DNA of 5,175 bases from positions 1-5,175 of the forward strand of contig CAIQIL010000205.1 of assembly GCA_903871865.1 (NCBI GenBank). Direction: 5' to 3'. Source of the stretch: an uncultured Burkholderiales bacterium (GTDB lineage: Bacteria > Pseudomonadota > Gammaproteobacteria > Burkholderiales > Burkholderiaceae_C). Below the pieces are notes generated by a model. The model made no database searches, was not told the origin of the DNA, and saw nothing but the letters and a program-made list of their open reading frames with translations. Shown here piece after piece: positions 1-5,175 of this stretch; positions within the stretch are counted from its first letter, which is position 1, and each line of letters begins with the position of its first letter. The position numbers and the translations under genes are program-made.

Positions 1-851
1 CCGGTCTGGTCGTCGAAGAAGAAATCGGGCTCGAACTCGCGCAGGAATTCGCCCTTGGGCAGGCCGCCCAGGAACAAGGCCTCATCGACCTCGATGCCCC
101 AGTCCATCAGGGTGCGGATGGCGCGCTCATGCGCCGGCGCACCGCGGGCCGTGACCAGCGCCGTGCGGATGCGCATGGCCGGGCCGCCGGGTGTTTCGCT
201 GGAGCGCCGCAAATCGTGCAGGGCCTGCAGCAGGGGCCGAAAGGGCCCGTCGGGCAGGGGCTTGCGGGCCCGCGCCGTCTCGTGGTCCTGGAAAGCGTCG
301 AGCCCGCCTTGCTGGTAGATGCGCTCGGCCTCGTCGGAGAACAGCACGGCGTCGCCGTCGAAAGCGATGCGGACCTCGTCCGGATGGGCGTCGCCCGCGC
401 GGGCCGCATGGGGCAGCACGCGCGCCGCTGGCACGCCCGCGGCCAGGGCCTGTCGCACATCGGCCTCGTTGGCCGACAGGAAGAGGTGGGCCTGCAAAGG
501 CTTGAGGTAGCGCCAAGGGCTGCGCCCGCGCGTGAACACGCCGCGCTCGATCACCAGGCCGTGGTGCGACACCGAGCGGAACACGCGCAGGCCCGAAGCC
601 GGGTCGTTGCGCGAAAGGATGACGACCTCCACACGCGCCTGGCTGGGCGCCTCAGGCGGGTTGAAGGCCAGCAGCTTGCGCACCAGTGAGAAGGCCACGC
701 CGGGCTTGGCGGGCACCTCGATGCGGTCGAGCTGCAGGTCCATGTAGGCGCGGTCGTCCTGGCCTTCGAAGAGGCGGTTTTCTTCCTCGAAGTCGAAGAG
801 CGCGCGGGAGGAAATGGCCACCACCAGGCGGCCGTCAAGGCTGGCAGGCAT
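1..851 (-). CDS. 5'-nucleotidase, cN-I type (HAD fold), C-terminus cut by window edge
   Basis: The reading frame stays open from the ATG at 851 to the left edge (283 codons visible) with no stop in the window. The protein matches the cytosolic 5'-nucleotidase I family (Pfam 5-nucleotidase, PF06189), which dephosphorylates nucleoside 5'-monophosphates to nucleosides in the cytoplasm. Conserved blocks are visible: VVAISSRALFDFEEENRLF (10-28), PAKPGVAFSLVRKLLAFN (48-64), VILSRNDPASGLRVFRS (77-93) and RGVFTRGRSPWRYLKPL (103-119). All HAD catalytic motifs are present: motif I FDGDAV with nucleophile D165 and acid D167, motif II T234 in LVTARG, motif III K266 in LPKGEF, and motif IV FFFDDQ with D280/D281. 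The family is usually a little over 300 residues, so only a short tail should be missing. A second in-frame ATG at 869 would add MGHTRP; 851 is preferred because homologues begin close to the VVAISSRALFD block, but neither ATG has a good ribosome-binding site. The gene follows the AAA+ gene by 56 nt (38 nt from 869), so co-transcription is likely. Family assignment is firm; the physiological substrate is unknown. Confidence 0.88.
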   Translation of the reverse strand, partial: MPASLDGRLVVAISSRALFDFEEENRLFEGQDDRAYMDLQLDRIEVPAKPGVAFSLVRKLLAFNPPEAPSQARVEVVILSRNDPASGLRVFRSVSHHGLVIERGVFTRGRSPWRYLKPLQAHLFLSANEADVRQALAAGVPAARVLPHAARAGDAHPDEVRIAFDGDAVLFSDEAERIYQQGGLDAFQDHETARARKPLPDGPFRPLLQALHDLRRSSETPGGPAMRIRTALVTARGAPAHERAIRTLMDWGIEVDEALFLGGLPKGEFLREFEPDFFFDDQT

Positions 852-872
852 GGGCCGAGTATGGCCCATGCC
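847..872. repeat. perfect inverted repeat over the nucleotidase start codons
   Basis: Arms GGCATGGGCC (847-856) and GGCCCATGCC (863-872) are perfectly complementary over 10 bp with a 6-nt loop, GAGTAT. It lies between the AAA+ stop codon (908) and the nucleotidase. In the minus-strand transcript, the candidate ATG at 869 sits in the 5' arm and the ATG at 851 in the 3' arm, so folding would hide both. It has no downstream T-tract, so a simple intrinsic terminator is unlikely. It could damp translation of the nucleotidase, or cap and stabilise the upstream message. The structure is seen; the role is inferred. Confidence 0.6.
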
Positions 873-907
873 GCCGGACTTCAGCGCCCCAAGCCCCGGT
901 CAGGTAC

Positions 908-1945
908 TCACTGCACAAAGCCGATGCTGGACTTCTTCGCGCCCGCATCGGGCAGGTCGCGCGCCTCCAGCGTGTAACGGCCATCGAGCTTGGCGTTGCC
1001 AAACGCCGTCATCAGCGCGCGGCGCATCTCGCGCGGTGCCATGCGGCCCAAGGCGCCCAGCACGGCATCCGACAACATGGGGTCGAAGCGCTGGCCCCAG
1101 TCGTGGTCGGCGCGGATGCTGCGGTAGAGCTTGGCTGCGATCTGGCGCGCCGCGGCCTCGTCCGGCATCTCGATGTCGAAGACGTTCATGCGGTTGAGGA
1201 TGGGGTCGGGGATGCCGCGCAGGTCGTTGGCCGTGGCCACCCAGATGACCTGGCTGGCGTCGATGGGCACTTCGGCGAACTCGTCGGTGAAGCTGCCCGC
1301 GGTGTCGTGCTCCAGCAGGCTGTAGAGCGAGCCCAGCGGGTCGTAGGCGTGCTCGCCGCCGCCCTTGTCGATCTCATCGACCACCATGACGGGGTTGGCG
1401 TACTGGCCATCGACCAGGGTCTCGAAGACCTTGCCGGCACGCGCGCCCTTCCATTGCGAGCTGGCACCCGAGAGCACCCAGCCCGCCGTCATCGAGCTCA
1501 TGGAGATGAAGCCCATGCCCGTGCCCAACAGCTGCGCGACCTCGCGGGCGAAGTGCGTCTTGCCCACGCCGGGCGGGCCGAGCAGCAGCATGGGCGTGAG
1601 CTCGAGTGCGTCGTGGCTGTCGCTGCACAAGGCCAGCTGGCGCTTGAGGTCGTCGAGCACCTCGTGGAAGTTGGGCAGCTCGTCGTAAAGGTGGGCCATG
1701 GCGGGCAGGCCGGAAGGCTTGACCTGGAAGCGATCGGGCCCCTTCTCCAGCATGCGCTCGTAGGTGGCGCGCAAGGACTCGTGCTCACGCGCAGGCAGCT
1801 TGCCCAGGCGCCGCTCGACCTCGTCGACGCGGTAGACATGGCGCATGTGCGCGATCGGGATGCGCCCGCCATGCCGCGCACCGCGCGCCTCGCTGCCATC
1901 CCAGCCTTCCCGGCTCACCGGGACCAGATCGGTACAAGCACTCAT
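908..1945 (-). CDS. AAA+ ATPase with Lon-type core and no protease domain
   Basis: This is a 345-residue cytoplasmic ATPase. An N-terminal region (about 1-115) that I do not recognise is followed by one AAA+ module. Visible motifs are Walker A GPPGVGKT (123-130), Walker B VMVVDEIDK (186-194), sensor 1 N240 in VATAND, an arginine-finger candidate R252 in PILNRM, and a sensor 2-like APREMRRAL (303-311). The stretch from Walker B through IPDPILNRMNVFDI closely follows the Lon ATPase pattern (EIDK, DP, SD..EV, VAT.N, IP.PLL.RM.V). QWKGARAGKV (164-173) aligns with the Lon pore loop TYIGSMPGKL, making W165 a candidate pore aromatic. The protein ends at 345 residues against about 800 for Lon, with neither the Lon N-domain nor the Ser/Lys protease domain. 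It is therefore probably an ATP-driven unfoldase or remodeller; its substrate is unknown. The start at 1945 is chosen because GGAGGT lies 5 nt upstream; a longer frame from 2017 lacks such a site. It is divergent from the sensor kinase and probably first in an operon with the nucleotidase. Confidence 0.88.
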   Translation of the reverse strand: MSACTDLVPVSREGWDGSEARGARHGGRIPIAHMRHVYRVDEVERRLGKLPAREHESLRATYERMLEKGPDRFQVKPSGLPAMAHLYDELPNFHEVLDDLKRQLALCSDSHDALELTPMLLLGPPGVGKTHFAREVAQLLGTGMGFISMSSMTAGWVLSGASSQWKGARAGKVFETLVDGQYANPVMVVDEIDKGGGEHAYDPLGSLYSLLEHDTAGSFTDEFAEVPIDASQVIWVATANDLRGIPDPILNRMNVFDIEMPDEAAARQIAAKLYRSIRADHDWGQRFDPMLSDAVLGALGRMAPREMRRALMTAFGNAKLDGRYTLEARDLPDAGAKKSSIGFVQ

Positions 1946-1950
1946 CTCAG

Positions 1951-1956
1951 ACCTCC
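1951..1956 (-). promoter_or_regulatory. Shine-Dalgarno site of the AAA+ gene
   Basis: On the minus strand GGAGGT stands 5 nt before the ATG at 1945, a near-ideal ribosome-binding site. It decides the start in favour of MSACTDLV over the upstream in-frame ATG at 2017. It is the only strong Shine-Dalgarno site I find at a gene start in this window. Confidence 0.8.
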
Positions 1957-2065
1957 ATGACGGGCCACTGCGTCTCATGATTGCAGCAAAGCCTGCGCGG
2001 CGTGAGCCCCCGAACAAGGGGCACAGTGGCAGTCATATCACCGCATGCCCGAACGCCCCAGGTGG

Positions 2066-2086
2066 CGAGCCCTGAGACAGGGCACG
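2066..2086. promoter_or_regulatory. palindrome over kinase -35, candidate operator
   Basis: A perfect 6-bp inverted repeat, GCCCTG (2069-2074) and CAGGGC (2078-2083), is separated by AGA. After one A/A mismatch it extends by two more pairs on each side (CG at 2066-2067, CG at 2085-2086). It overlaps the predicted -35 hexamer of the kinase promoter, where a repressor or activator dimer would bind. No known operator family is recognised from the bases. Confidence 0.35.
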
Positions 2087-2100
2087 GGCGTGCGCACAAT
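2072..2100 (+). promoter_or_regulatory. predicted sigma70-type promoter of the sensor kinase gene
   Basis: The -35 candidate CTGAGA (2072-2077, 4 of 6 to consensus) and the -10 candidate CACAAT (2095-2100, 4 of 6) are separated by 17 nt. A TG two bases before the usual extended -10 position (2091-2092) is near but not correctly spaced. Transcription would start near 2107, leaving a leader of about 45 nt before the ATG at 2152. This is a motif match by eye only. Confidence 0.3.
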
Positions 2101-2109
2101 GTCACCCTT

Positions 2110-2134
2110 GGCGCATGTTTGCGCCTGCCGCAAA
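2110..2134 (+). promoter_or_regulatory. two overlapping, mutually exclusive hairpins in the kinase leader
   Basis: Hairpin A is GGCGCA (2110-2115), loop TGTT, TGCGCC (2120-2125). Hairpin B is TTTGCG (2118-2123), loop of 5 nt, CGCAAA (2129-2134). Both have 6 perfect pairs and share 2118-2125, so only one can form at a time. They end 17 nt before the kinase ATG. They could form a translation-modulating switch or be chance; the pairing is seen, the function inferred. Confidence 0.3.
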
Positions 2135-2151
2135 CCCTCGTGCCCCCGTCC

Positions 2152-4623
2152 ATGTCGCAGACGCCCCCTCCTCCCGCAGCCCAGCCCCGACATCCCCTGT
2201 CCGTCACCATCCTGCGCGGCATGCGCCAGGGCTGGGTGCTGGCCTTGCTGGCACTGCTGATCGCTTGGGTCTTGGTGATGCTGATCCCGACGCCACAGGA
2301 TGCCCCTGGCGTGCGCTGGTCGGATGCACAGCTGGTGTCCTTGCGCAGCGCCTCGCCATCGCACGCGCTGCTGGCGCAAGGCCTGCCAGTGACCTTGCCA
2401 CACAGCTGGAAGCCCAACGGCCTGCCCTTCACCGGCATCGGAACTTACACCGTGACGCTCGAAGTGCCGAGCGATGTCCCGGCCGGCAGCGCATCGCAGC
2501 CCTGGGCCCTGCGCTTTGGCCGGCTCAGCCCTGCCCACCGCATCTGGCTCAACGGGCAGCTGCTGCACAGCACCTTGCCCAGAGACGGCTGGCTCGCCCT
2601 GCCTGCACCCCAGTTGCTGGACGTGCCGGGGGGGCTGCTGCGAGCCGGCGTCAACCACCTGAAGATCGAGGTGCACTGTGCGGGACAGGGTGGGCTCACC
2701 CAACCCGTCCTGGCGCCCAAGGCGGATCTGCAGCACGACTTTGCGCACGCGCAATGGCTCACCCGAGACCTTCTCATCGTGCTCAACATCTTGTGCATCA
2801 CCTTCTCTCTGTTCGTCGTGATGCTGTGGTGGCTTCGGCGACAAGAAGCTGCAGCGGGGCTGTTCGGACTGCTGATCGTCGTGGGCGCGCTGCGCAACTG
2901 CCGCTACTTTGTCGAGGGCGACCTGTACCTGTCGGCCAACCTGGATTCCTGGCTGTACTTCACCGCCCACGTGATCACGGCCTGCGTGCAAGGCTGGTTC
3001 ATCATGGCGCTGGTGGACCAACGCTGGCGCGCATTCAATGGCGTGCTTTGGTTTGTGATGTTGGGATTCCCCACGCTGGCCCTGCTCGCCATGCCTTGGG
3101 ACCCCGGCCTCACGCGGGTGCGCGACGCCTTGCAAGGCACCCTCATCCTGTTGATGCTGCCTTCGTTGCTGTTGCTCACGCGAGGGCGATTCTCCGTGGC
3201 GCGTAAAGCGCTGCTGGGTCTGGGTGTGGGCTGGCTGGTCGTGCTGCTGGCCAGCATCCATGACTTTGCGTTGGGCCGCTTGGTCGGCGATGTCAACTTC
3301 ACCTATTGGCTGCCCTGGGCCATTCCCATGGCCCTGCCCTCGTTCTCGGTGATGGTGGTCGAACGCATCGTCGACGCGTTCAACGAGATCGAGGAGGTCA
3401 ACCAGCACCTCGAAACCAAGGTCGCCGAGCGCACCCGCGAGCTGGCCGCGGCCAACGCCGCCAAAAGCCACTTCCTGACATCGGCCAGCCACGACCTGCG
3501 CCAGCCGGTGGCGGCCATCGGCCTGATCACCGACCTGCTGCAGTCCCGCGTGACCGACCCCGCCCTGCGCAGCCTGACCGACCGGCTGACGCGCGCCGTG
3601 AACTCGATGGAAAGCCTGCTCAAGGGCCTGCTGGACCTGTCCCGGCTGGATTCTGGCACGGTGGACGTGCAGCGCCGCCGCGTGAAGCTGCAGCCGCTGC
3701 TGGAGGCCGTGACCAACCACGAGATGGAGTCGGCCCGGCACAAGGGCCTGCGCCTGCGCATCCGCCCCACCGACGCCACCGTCTGGACCGACCCGGTGCT
3801 GCTGGAGCAGATCCTGCGCAACCTGGTGGGCAATGCCATCCGCCACACCGCTCAGGGCAGCGTGCTGGTGGGCATGCGCCGGCGTGGCCACACCTGGGTG
3901 CTGCAGGTCTGGGACAGCGGCCCGGGCATCGGGCCCGCCGACCAGCAGCGCATCTTCGAGGCCTTCGTGCAACTGGGCAACCCCGCGCGCGAGCGCTCAC
4001 AGGGCCTGGGCCTGGGCCTGGCCATCGTGCAGCGCGCGGCGTCCCTGCTCGACCACGCGGTGGGCGTGCGCTCCGTGGTGGGTCGGGGCTCGGTGTTCAG
4101 CGTGACGATGCCGGCCGCGACGCTGGTGCAGGCACATGGCAGTGCACATGGCGGCGCTCACGGCATCGGCGGCACCGCTGCATCGGACCACGCGCTGGAG
4201 GCCGCGCACACAGGCGCATCGGCGGCGCTGCCGGCCATCCCCGCCAGGCGGGTGCTGGTCATCGAGGACGACCGCGGCCTGCGCGACACGCTCGTGAGCC
4301 TCCTGCAAAGCTGGGGCGTGGCCGAAGTGCACGCTGGCGACGGCCTGGCCAGCGTCAAGGCCCTGCCCGCCGGCCAGTGGGATCTCGTGGTCTCAGACCA
4401 CCGCCTGGGCGATGGCACGGGCCGTGAAGTGATCGCCCACCTGCGGGCGCAACAGCCGACGCTGCCCGCGCTCATCCTCACCGGCGACACCTCGCCCGAG
4501 CAACTGGCCGAGCTCGCCAGCAGCAGCCTGCCGGTGCTGCACAAGCCGTTCAGGAGCGAAAAAATGCGGGCCATGATCTTGGAAACCATGGCCCGCACGA
4601 CAGATCGAGATGACAGCGTCTGA
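2152..4623 (+). CDS. hybrid sensor histidine kinase, 7TM-DISM-like, with C-terminal receiver
   Basis: This is an inner-membrane signal transducer of 823 residues. A Pro-rich start is followed by a membrane segment (about 27-45) and a periplasmic domain (about 46-204) whose GIGTYTVTLEVP and LRFGRLSPAHRIWLNGQLL blocks resemble jelly-roll, galactose-binding-like folds. Seven hydrophobic segments follow (about 206-228, 234-248, 267-287, 296-314, 327-343, 352-370, 383-403), then a coiled coil (about 405-437). The HisKA H-box is SASHDLRQP with phospho-acceptor H447. The HATPase has N561 in NLVGNAIRHT, DSGPGIG (588-594) and GLGLGLAIV (618-626). A His/Gly/Ala-rich linker (about 655-697) leads to a receiver with E705/D706, phospho-acceptor D749, T777 and K798, all intact. 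The order matches 7TMR-DISM sensor kinases; the ligand is unknown. The start is uncertain: the ATG at 2152 lacks a Shine-Dalgarno site, a GTG at 2140 and an ATG at 2221 are in frame, and the frame is open back to a TTG at 1981. Codon use differs sharply before and after about 3363. It faces a LuxR-type regulator, the likely partner. Confidence 0.9.
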   Translation: MSQTPPPPAAQPRHPLSVTILRGMRQGWVLALLALLIAWVLVMLIPTPQDAPGVRWSDAQLVSLRSASPSHALLAQGLPVTLPHSWKPNGLPFTGIGTYTVTLEVPSDVPAGSASQPWALRFGRLSPAHRIWLNGQLLHSTLPRDGWLALPAPQLLDVPGGLLRAGVNHLKIEVHCAGQGGLTQPVLAPKADLQHDFAHAQWLTRDLLIVLNILCITFSLFVVMLWWLRRQEAAAGLFGLLIVVGALRNCRYFVEGDLYLSANLDSWLYFTAHVITACVQGWFIMALVDQRWRAFNGVLWFVMLGFPTLALLAMPWDPGLTRVRDALQGTLILLMLPSLLLLTRGRFSVARKALLGLGVGWLVVLLASIHDFALGRLVGDVNFTYWLPWAIPMALPSFSVMVVERIVDAFNEIEEVNQHLETKVAERTRELAAANAAKSHFLTSASHDLRQPVAAIGLITDLLQSRVTDPALRSLTDRLTRAVNSMESLLKGLLDLSRLDSGTVDVQRRRVKLQPLLEAVTNHEMESARHKGLRLRIRPTDATVWTDPVLLEQILRNLVGNAIRHTAQGSVLVGMRRRGHTWVLQVWDSGPGIGPADQQRIFEAFVQLGNPARERSQGLGLGLAIVQRAASLLDHAVGVRSVVGRGSVFSVTMPAATLVQAHGSAHGGAHGIGGTAASDHALEAAHTGASAALPAIPARRVLVIEDDRGLRDTLVSLLQSWGVAEVHAGDGLASVKALPAGQWDLVVSDHRLGDGTGREVIAHLRAQQPTLPALILTGDTSPEQLAELASSSLPVLHKPFRSEKMRAMILETMARTTDRDDSV
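4132..4167 (+). repeat. three tandem 12-bp units encoding Ala-His-Gly-X
   Basis: Inside the kinase linker, GCACATGGCAGT, GCACATGGCGGC and GCTCACGGCATC stand head to tail and encode AHGS, AHGG and AHGI (residues 661-672). The first two units differ at two bases and the third is more diverged. Such a repeat can change copy number by slippage and would alter the spacer between the ATPase and receiver domains without breaking the frame. Confidence 0.6.
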
Positions 4624-4691
4624 TGGCGCCTAGCGTAGCAAGAACGGGCCCCCGGGCGCTTCGTCCGTTCGGCCGATCGGCGCGGCACTCC

Positions 4692-4705
4692 CCCGCGAAT
4701 GCGGG
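4692..4705. terminator. small GC hairpin downstream of the kinase gene
   Basis: CCCGC (4692-4696) and GCGGG (4701-4705) form 5 perfect G/C pairs around a GAAT loop, starting 69 nt after the kinase stop codon. No T-tract follows, so its use as a terminator is weakly supported. Confidence 0.25.
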
Positions 4706-4731
4706 CTCACCCTGAGACCGAAGGCGTGCGC

Positions 4732-4750
4732 CGCCTGACGCTGTCAGGCG
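4732..4750. terminator. 8-bp perfect hairpin between convergent genes
   Basis: CGCCTGAC (4732-4739) and GTCAGGCG (4743-4750) pair perfectly over 8 bp with a GCT loop. It lies 32 nt past the stop of the LuxR-type regulator and 109 nt past that of the kinase, where a two-way terminator or 3'-end stabiliser is expected. Neither strand has a T-tract after the stem, so it may act through Rho or as an RNA-protecting stem. The structure is clear; the function is inferred from position. Confidence 0.45.
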
Positions 4751-4781
4751 CGTGCGTCAGCAACGCCGTCAGCCAGGTGCA

Positions 4782-5175
4782 TCACAGCCTGCGCGACAGC
4801 GGCCCCAGCGCCACGCCGGCACGCGCCACGGCCACCACGGCCTGGGTGCGGCTGTTGACGCGCAGCTTGCGGAAAATGGCCGACAGGTGCGTTTTCACGG
4901 TGGACTCCGACAGCACCAGCATGCGGCAGATTTCTTTGTTGGGCTTGCCTTCGATGAGCAGGCGCAGCACGTCGAGCTGACGGTCCGACAGGCCCAGCAG
5001 GGATTCGGGAGATTCTTCCTCTGCGGGGGGCGGCGCAGGCGCGGGCACCGCGGCCAAGGGCTCATCGCCACCGACCCAGGCTTCTTCGGCGCCGAGCAGT
5101 TCGGGCAGGTAAACCTCGCCCGCCAGCACGCGGCGCAAGGCGTCCTGCATGGTCGCGGCCTGGACTGTCTTGGGA
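4782..5175 (-). CDS. REC-LuxR (NarL/FixJ-type) response regulator, N-terminus outside window
   Basis: The frame is open to the right edge; 130 residues are visible and the true start lies beyond it. The ATG at 5150 is internal: upstream in-frame codons give PKTVQAAT, the end of a receiver domain with its conserved lysine (codon 5171-5169), followed by a typical last receiver helix and LAGEVYLPELL. A Pro/Ala/Glu-rich linker (about visible residues 30-58) joins it to a LuxR-type helix-turn-helix starting at LSDRQLDVLRLL. IEGKPNKEICRMLVLSESTVKTHLSAIFRKL contains the recognition helix SESTVKTHLSAIFRKL (visible residues 89-104), and VNSRTQAVVAVARAGV completes the domain. The protein is a cytoplasmic DNA-binding transcription regulator switched by Asp phosphorylation; the phospho-acceptor Asp is outside the window. 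It is convergent with the hybrid kinase, its most likely phosphodonor. Target genes cannot be told from here. Confidence 0.88.
   Translation of the reverse strand, partial: PKTVQAATMQDALRRVLAGEVYLPELLGAEEAWVGGDEPLAAVPAPAPPPAEEESPESLLGLSDRQLDVLRLLIEGKPNKEICRMLVLSESTVKTHLSAIFRKLRVNSRTQAVVAVARAGVALGPLSRRL

Larger units (their letters stand above)
1946..2151. other. divergent intergenic region between AAA+ and kinase genes
   Basis: These 206 bases separate the two divergent starts and should carry promoters for both. The rightward promoter, a palindrome and leader hairpins are listed separately. For the leftward AAA+ gene I see only a weak extended -10 candidate, TGATATGAC on the minus strand (2040-2032), with no good -35 element. 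A further small inverted repeat, GCCCC (2006-2010) and GGGGC (2018-2022) with a 7-nt loop, lies within the presumed AAA+ leader and has no T-tract. The region is less GC-extreme in places than the flanking genes, as expected for a promoter region. Confidence 0.6.

Noticed and set aside
1947..1958. Three-codon mini-ORF (ATG GAG GTC TGA, minus strand) overlapping the AAA+ Shine-Dalgarno site
   Set aside because: It arises because the ribosome-binding site happens to sit between ATG and TGA. It has no ribosome-binding site of its own, so a regulatory leader peptide cannot be argued.
686..1960. A 424-codon open frame antisense to the AAA+ gene
   Set aside because: The opposite strand carries complete AAA+ motifs. 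This frame is a His/Gln/Val-rich mirror with no recognisable fold.
1981..2151. N-terminal extension of the kinase from a TTG at 1981
   Set aside because: The added 57 residues show no signal peptide, domain or conservation pattern, and they would cover the predicted promoter. The ATG at 2152 is simpler, though not proven.
2038..3972. A 644-codon open frame antisense to the kinase gene
   Set aside because: Its product is rich in Gln, His, Arg, Ala and Gly with no domain pattern. It mirrors the codon structure of a GC-rich gene with an obvious kinase on the other strand.
4672..4681. 10-bp palindrome GCCGATCGGC
   Set aside because: It has no loop and no flanking symmetry; such palindromes are frequent by chance in GC-rich DNA.
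4743..4773. Three GTCAG motifs spaced 13 and 12 bases apart
   Set aside because: The flanking bases differ, and the first copy is part of the hairpin. The set is too short to be a CRISPR, iteron or defined operator array.
4782..5150. Reading the LuxR-type gene as a complete small protein starting at the ATG at 5150
   Set aside because: The frame continues upstream to the edge and encodes the conserved receiver-end lysine (PKT), so this ATG is internal to a longer response regulator.

Overview
The window is high-GC DNA (about two thirds G+C by eye) with strongly G/C-ending codons. Its gene set (a 5'-nucleotidase of the cN-I type, a Lon-clade AAA+ ATPase, and a hybrid histidine kinase of the HDLRQP type next to a LuxR-type response regulator) suits a betaproteobacterium of the Burkholderiales, most likely a Comamonadaceae-like genus. 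The lineage is inferred from protein resemblance and composition; there is no rRNA or other marker. I see no mobile element, tRNA, rRNA or CRISPR array.

Layout: (1) positions 1-851, minus strand, hold a 5'-nucleotidase that runs off the left edge. (2) Positions 908-1945, minus strand, hold a 345-residue AAA+ ATPase whose core resembles that of Lon protease but which has no protease domain. It lies upstream of the nucleotidase in the same direction, and the two probably form an operon. A perfect 10-bp-arm inverted repeat covers both possible start codons of the nucleotidase. (3) Positions 1946-2151 are a divergent intergenic region with a plausible promoter for the rightward gene, a palindrome over its -35 element, and two mutually exclusive hairpins in the presumed leader. 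(4) Positions 2152-4623, plus strand, hold an 823-residue hybrid sensor kinase: N-terminal membrane anchor, periplasmic jelly-roll-like domain, seven membrane segments, coiled coil, HisKA, HATPase, a His/Gly/Ala-rich linker and a receiver domain. (5) Positions 4624-4781 are a convergent intergenic region with hairpins, the best having an 8-bp perfect stem. (6) Positions 4782-5175, minus strand, hold the C-terminal part of a REC-LuxR response regulator that starts beyond the right edge.

The kinase and the LuxR regulator face each other and most simply form a two-component or phosphorelay pair: a periplasmic or membrane cue, autophosphorylation at H447, then phosphate to the kinase's own receiver (D749) and/or to the separate regulator, which would bind DNA. 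The AAA+/nucleotidase pair on the other side of the divergent promoter region has no evident mechanistic link to it. No clear new defence or mobile system is present. The points most worth following are the protease-less Lon-like ATPase, the start-codon hairpin, the regulatory architecture of the divergent region, and the codon-usage break between the sensory and catalytic halves of the kinase.
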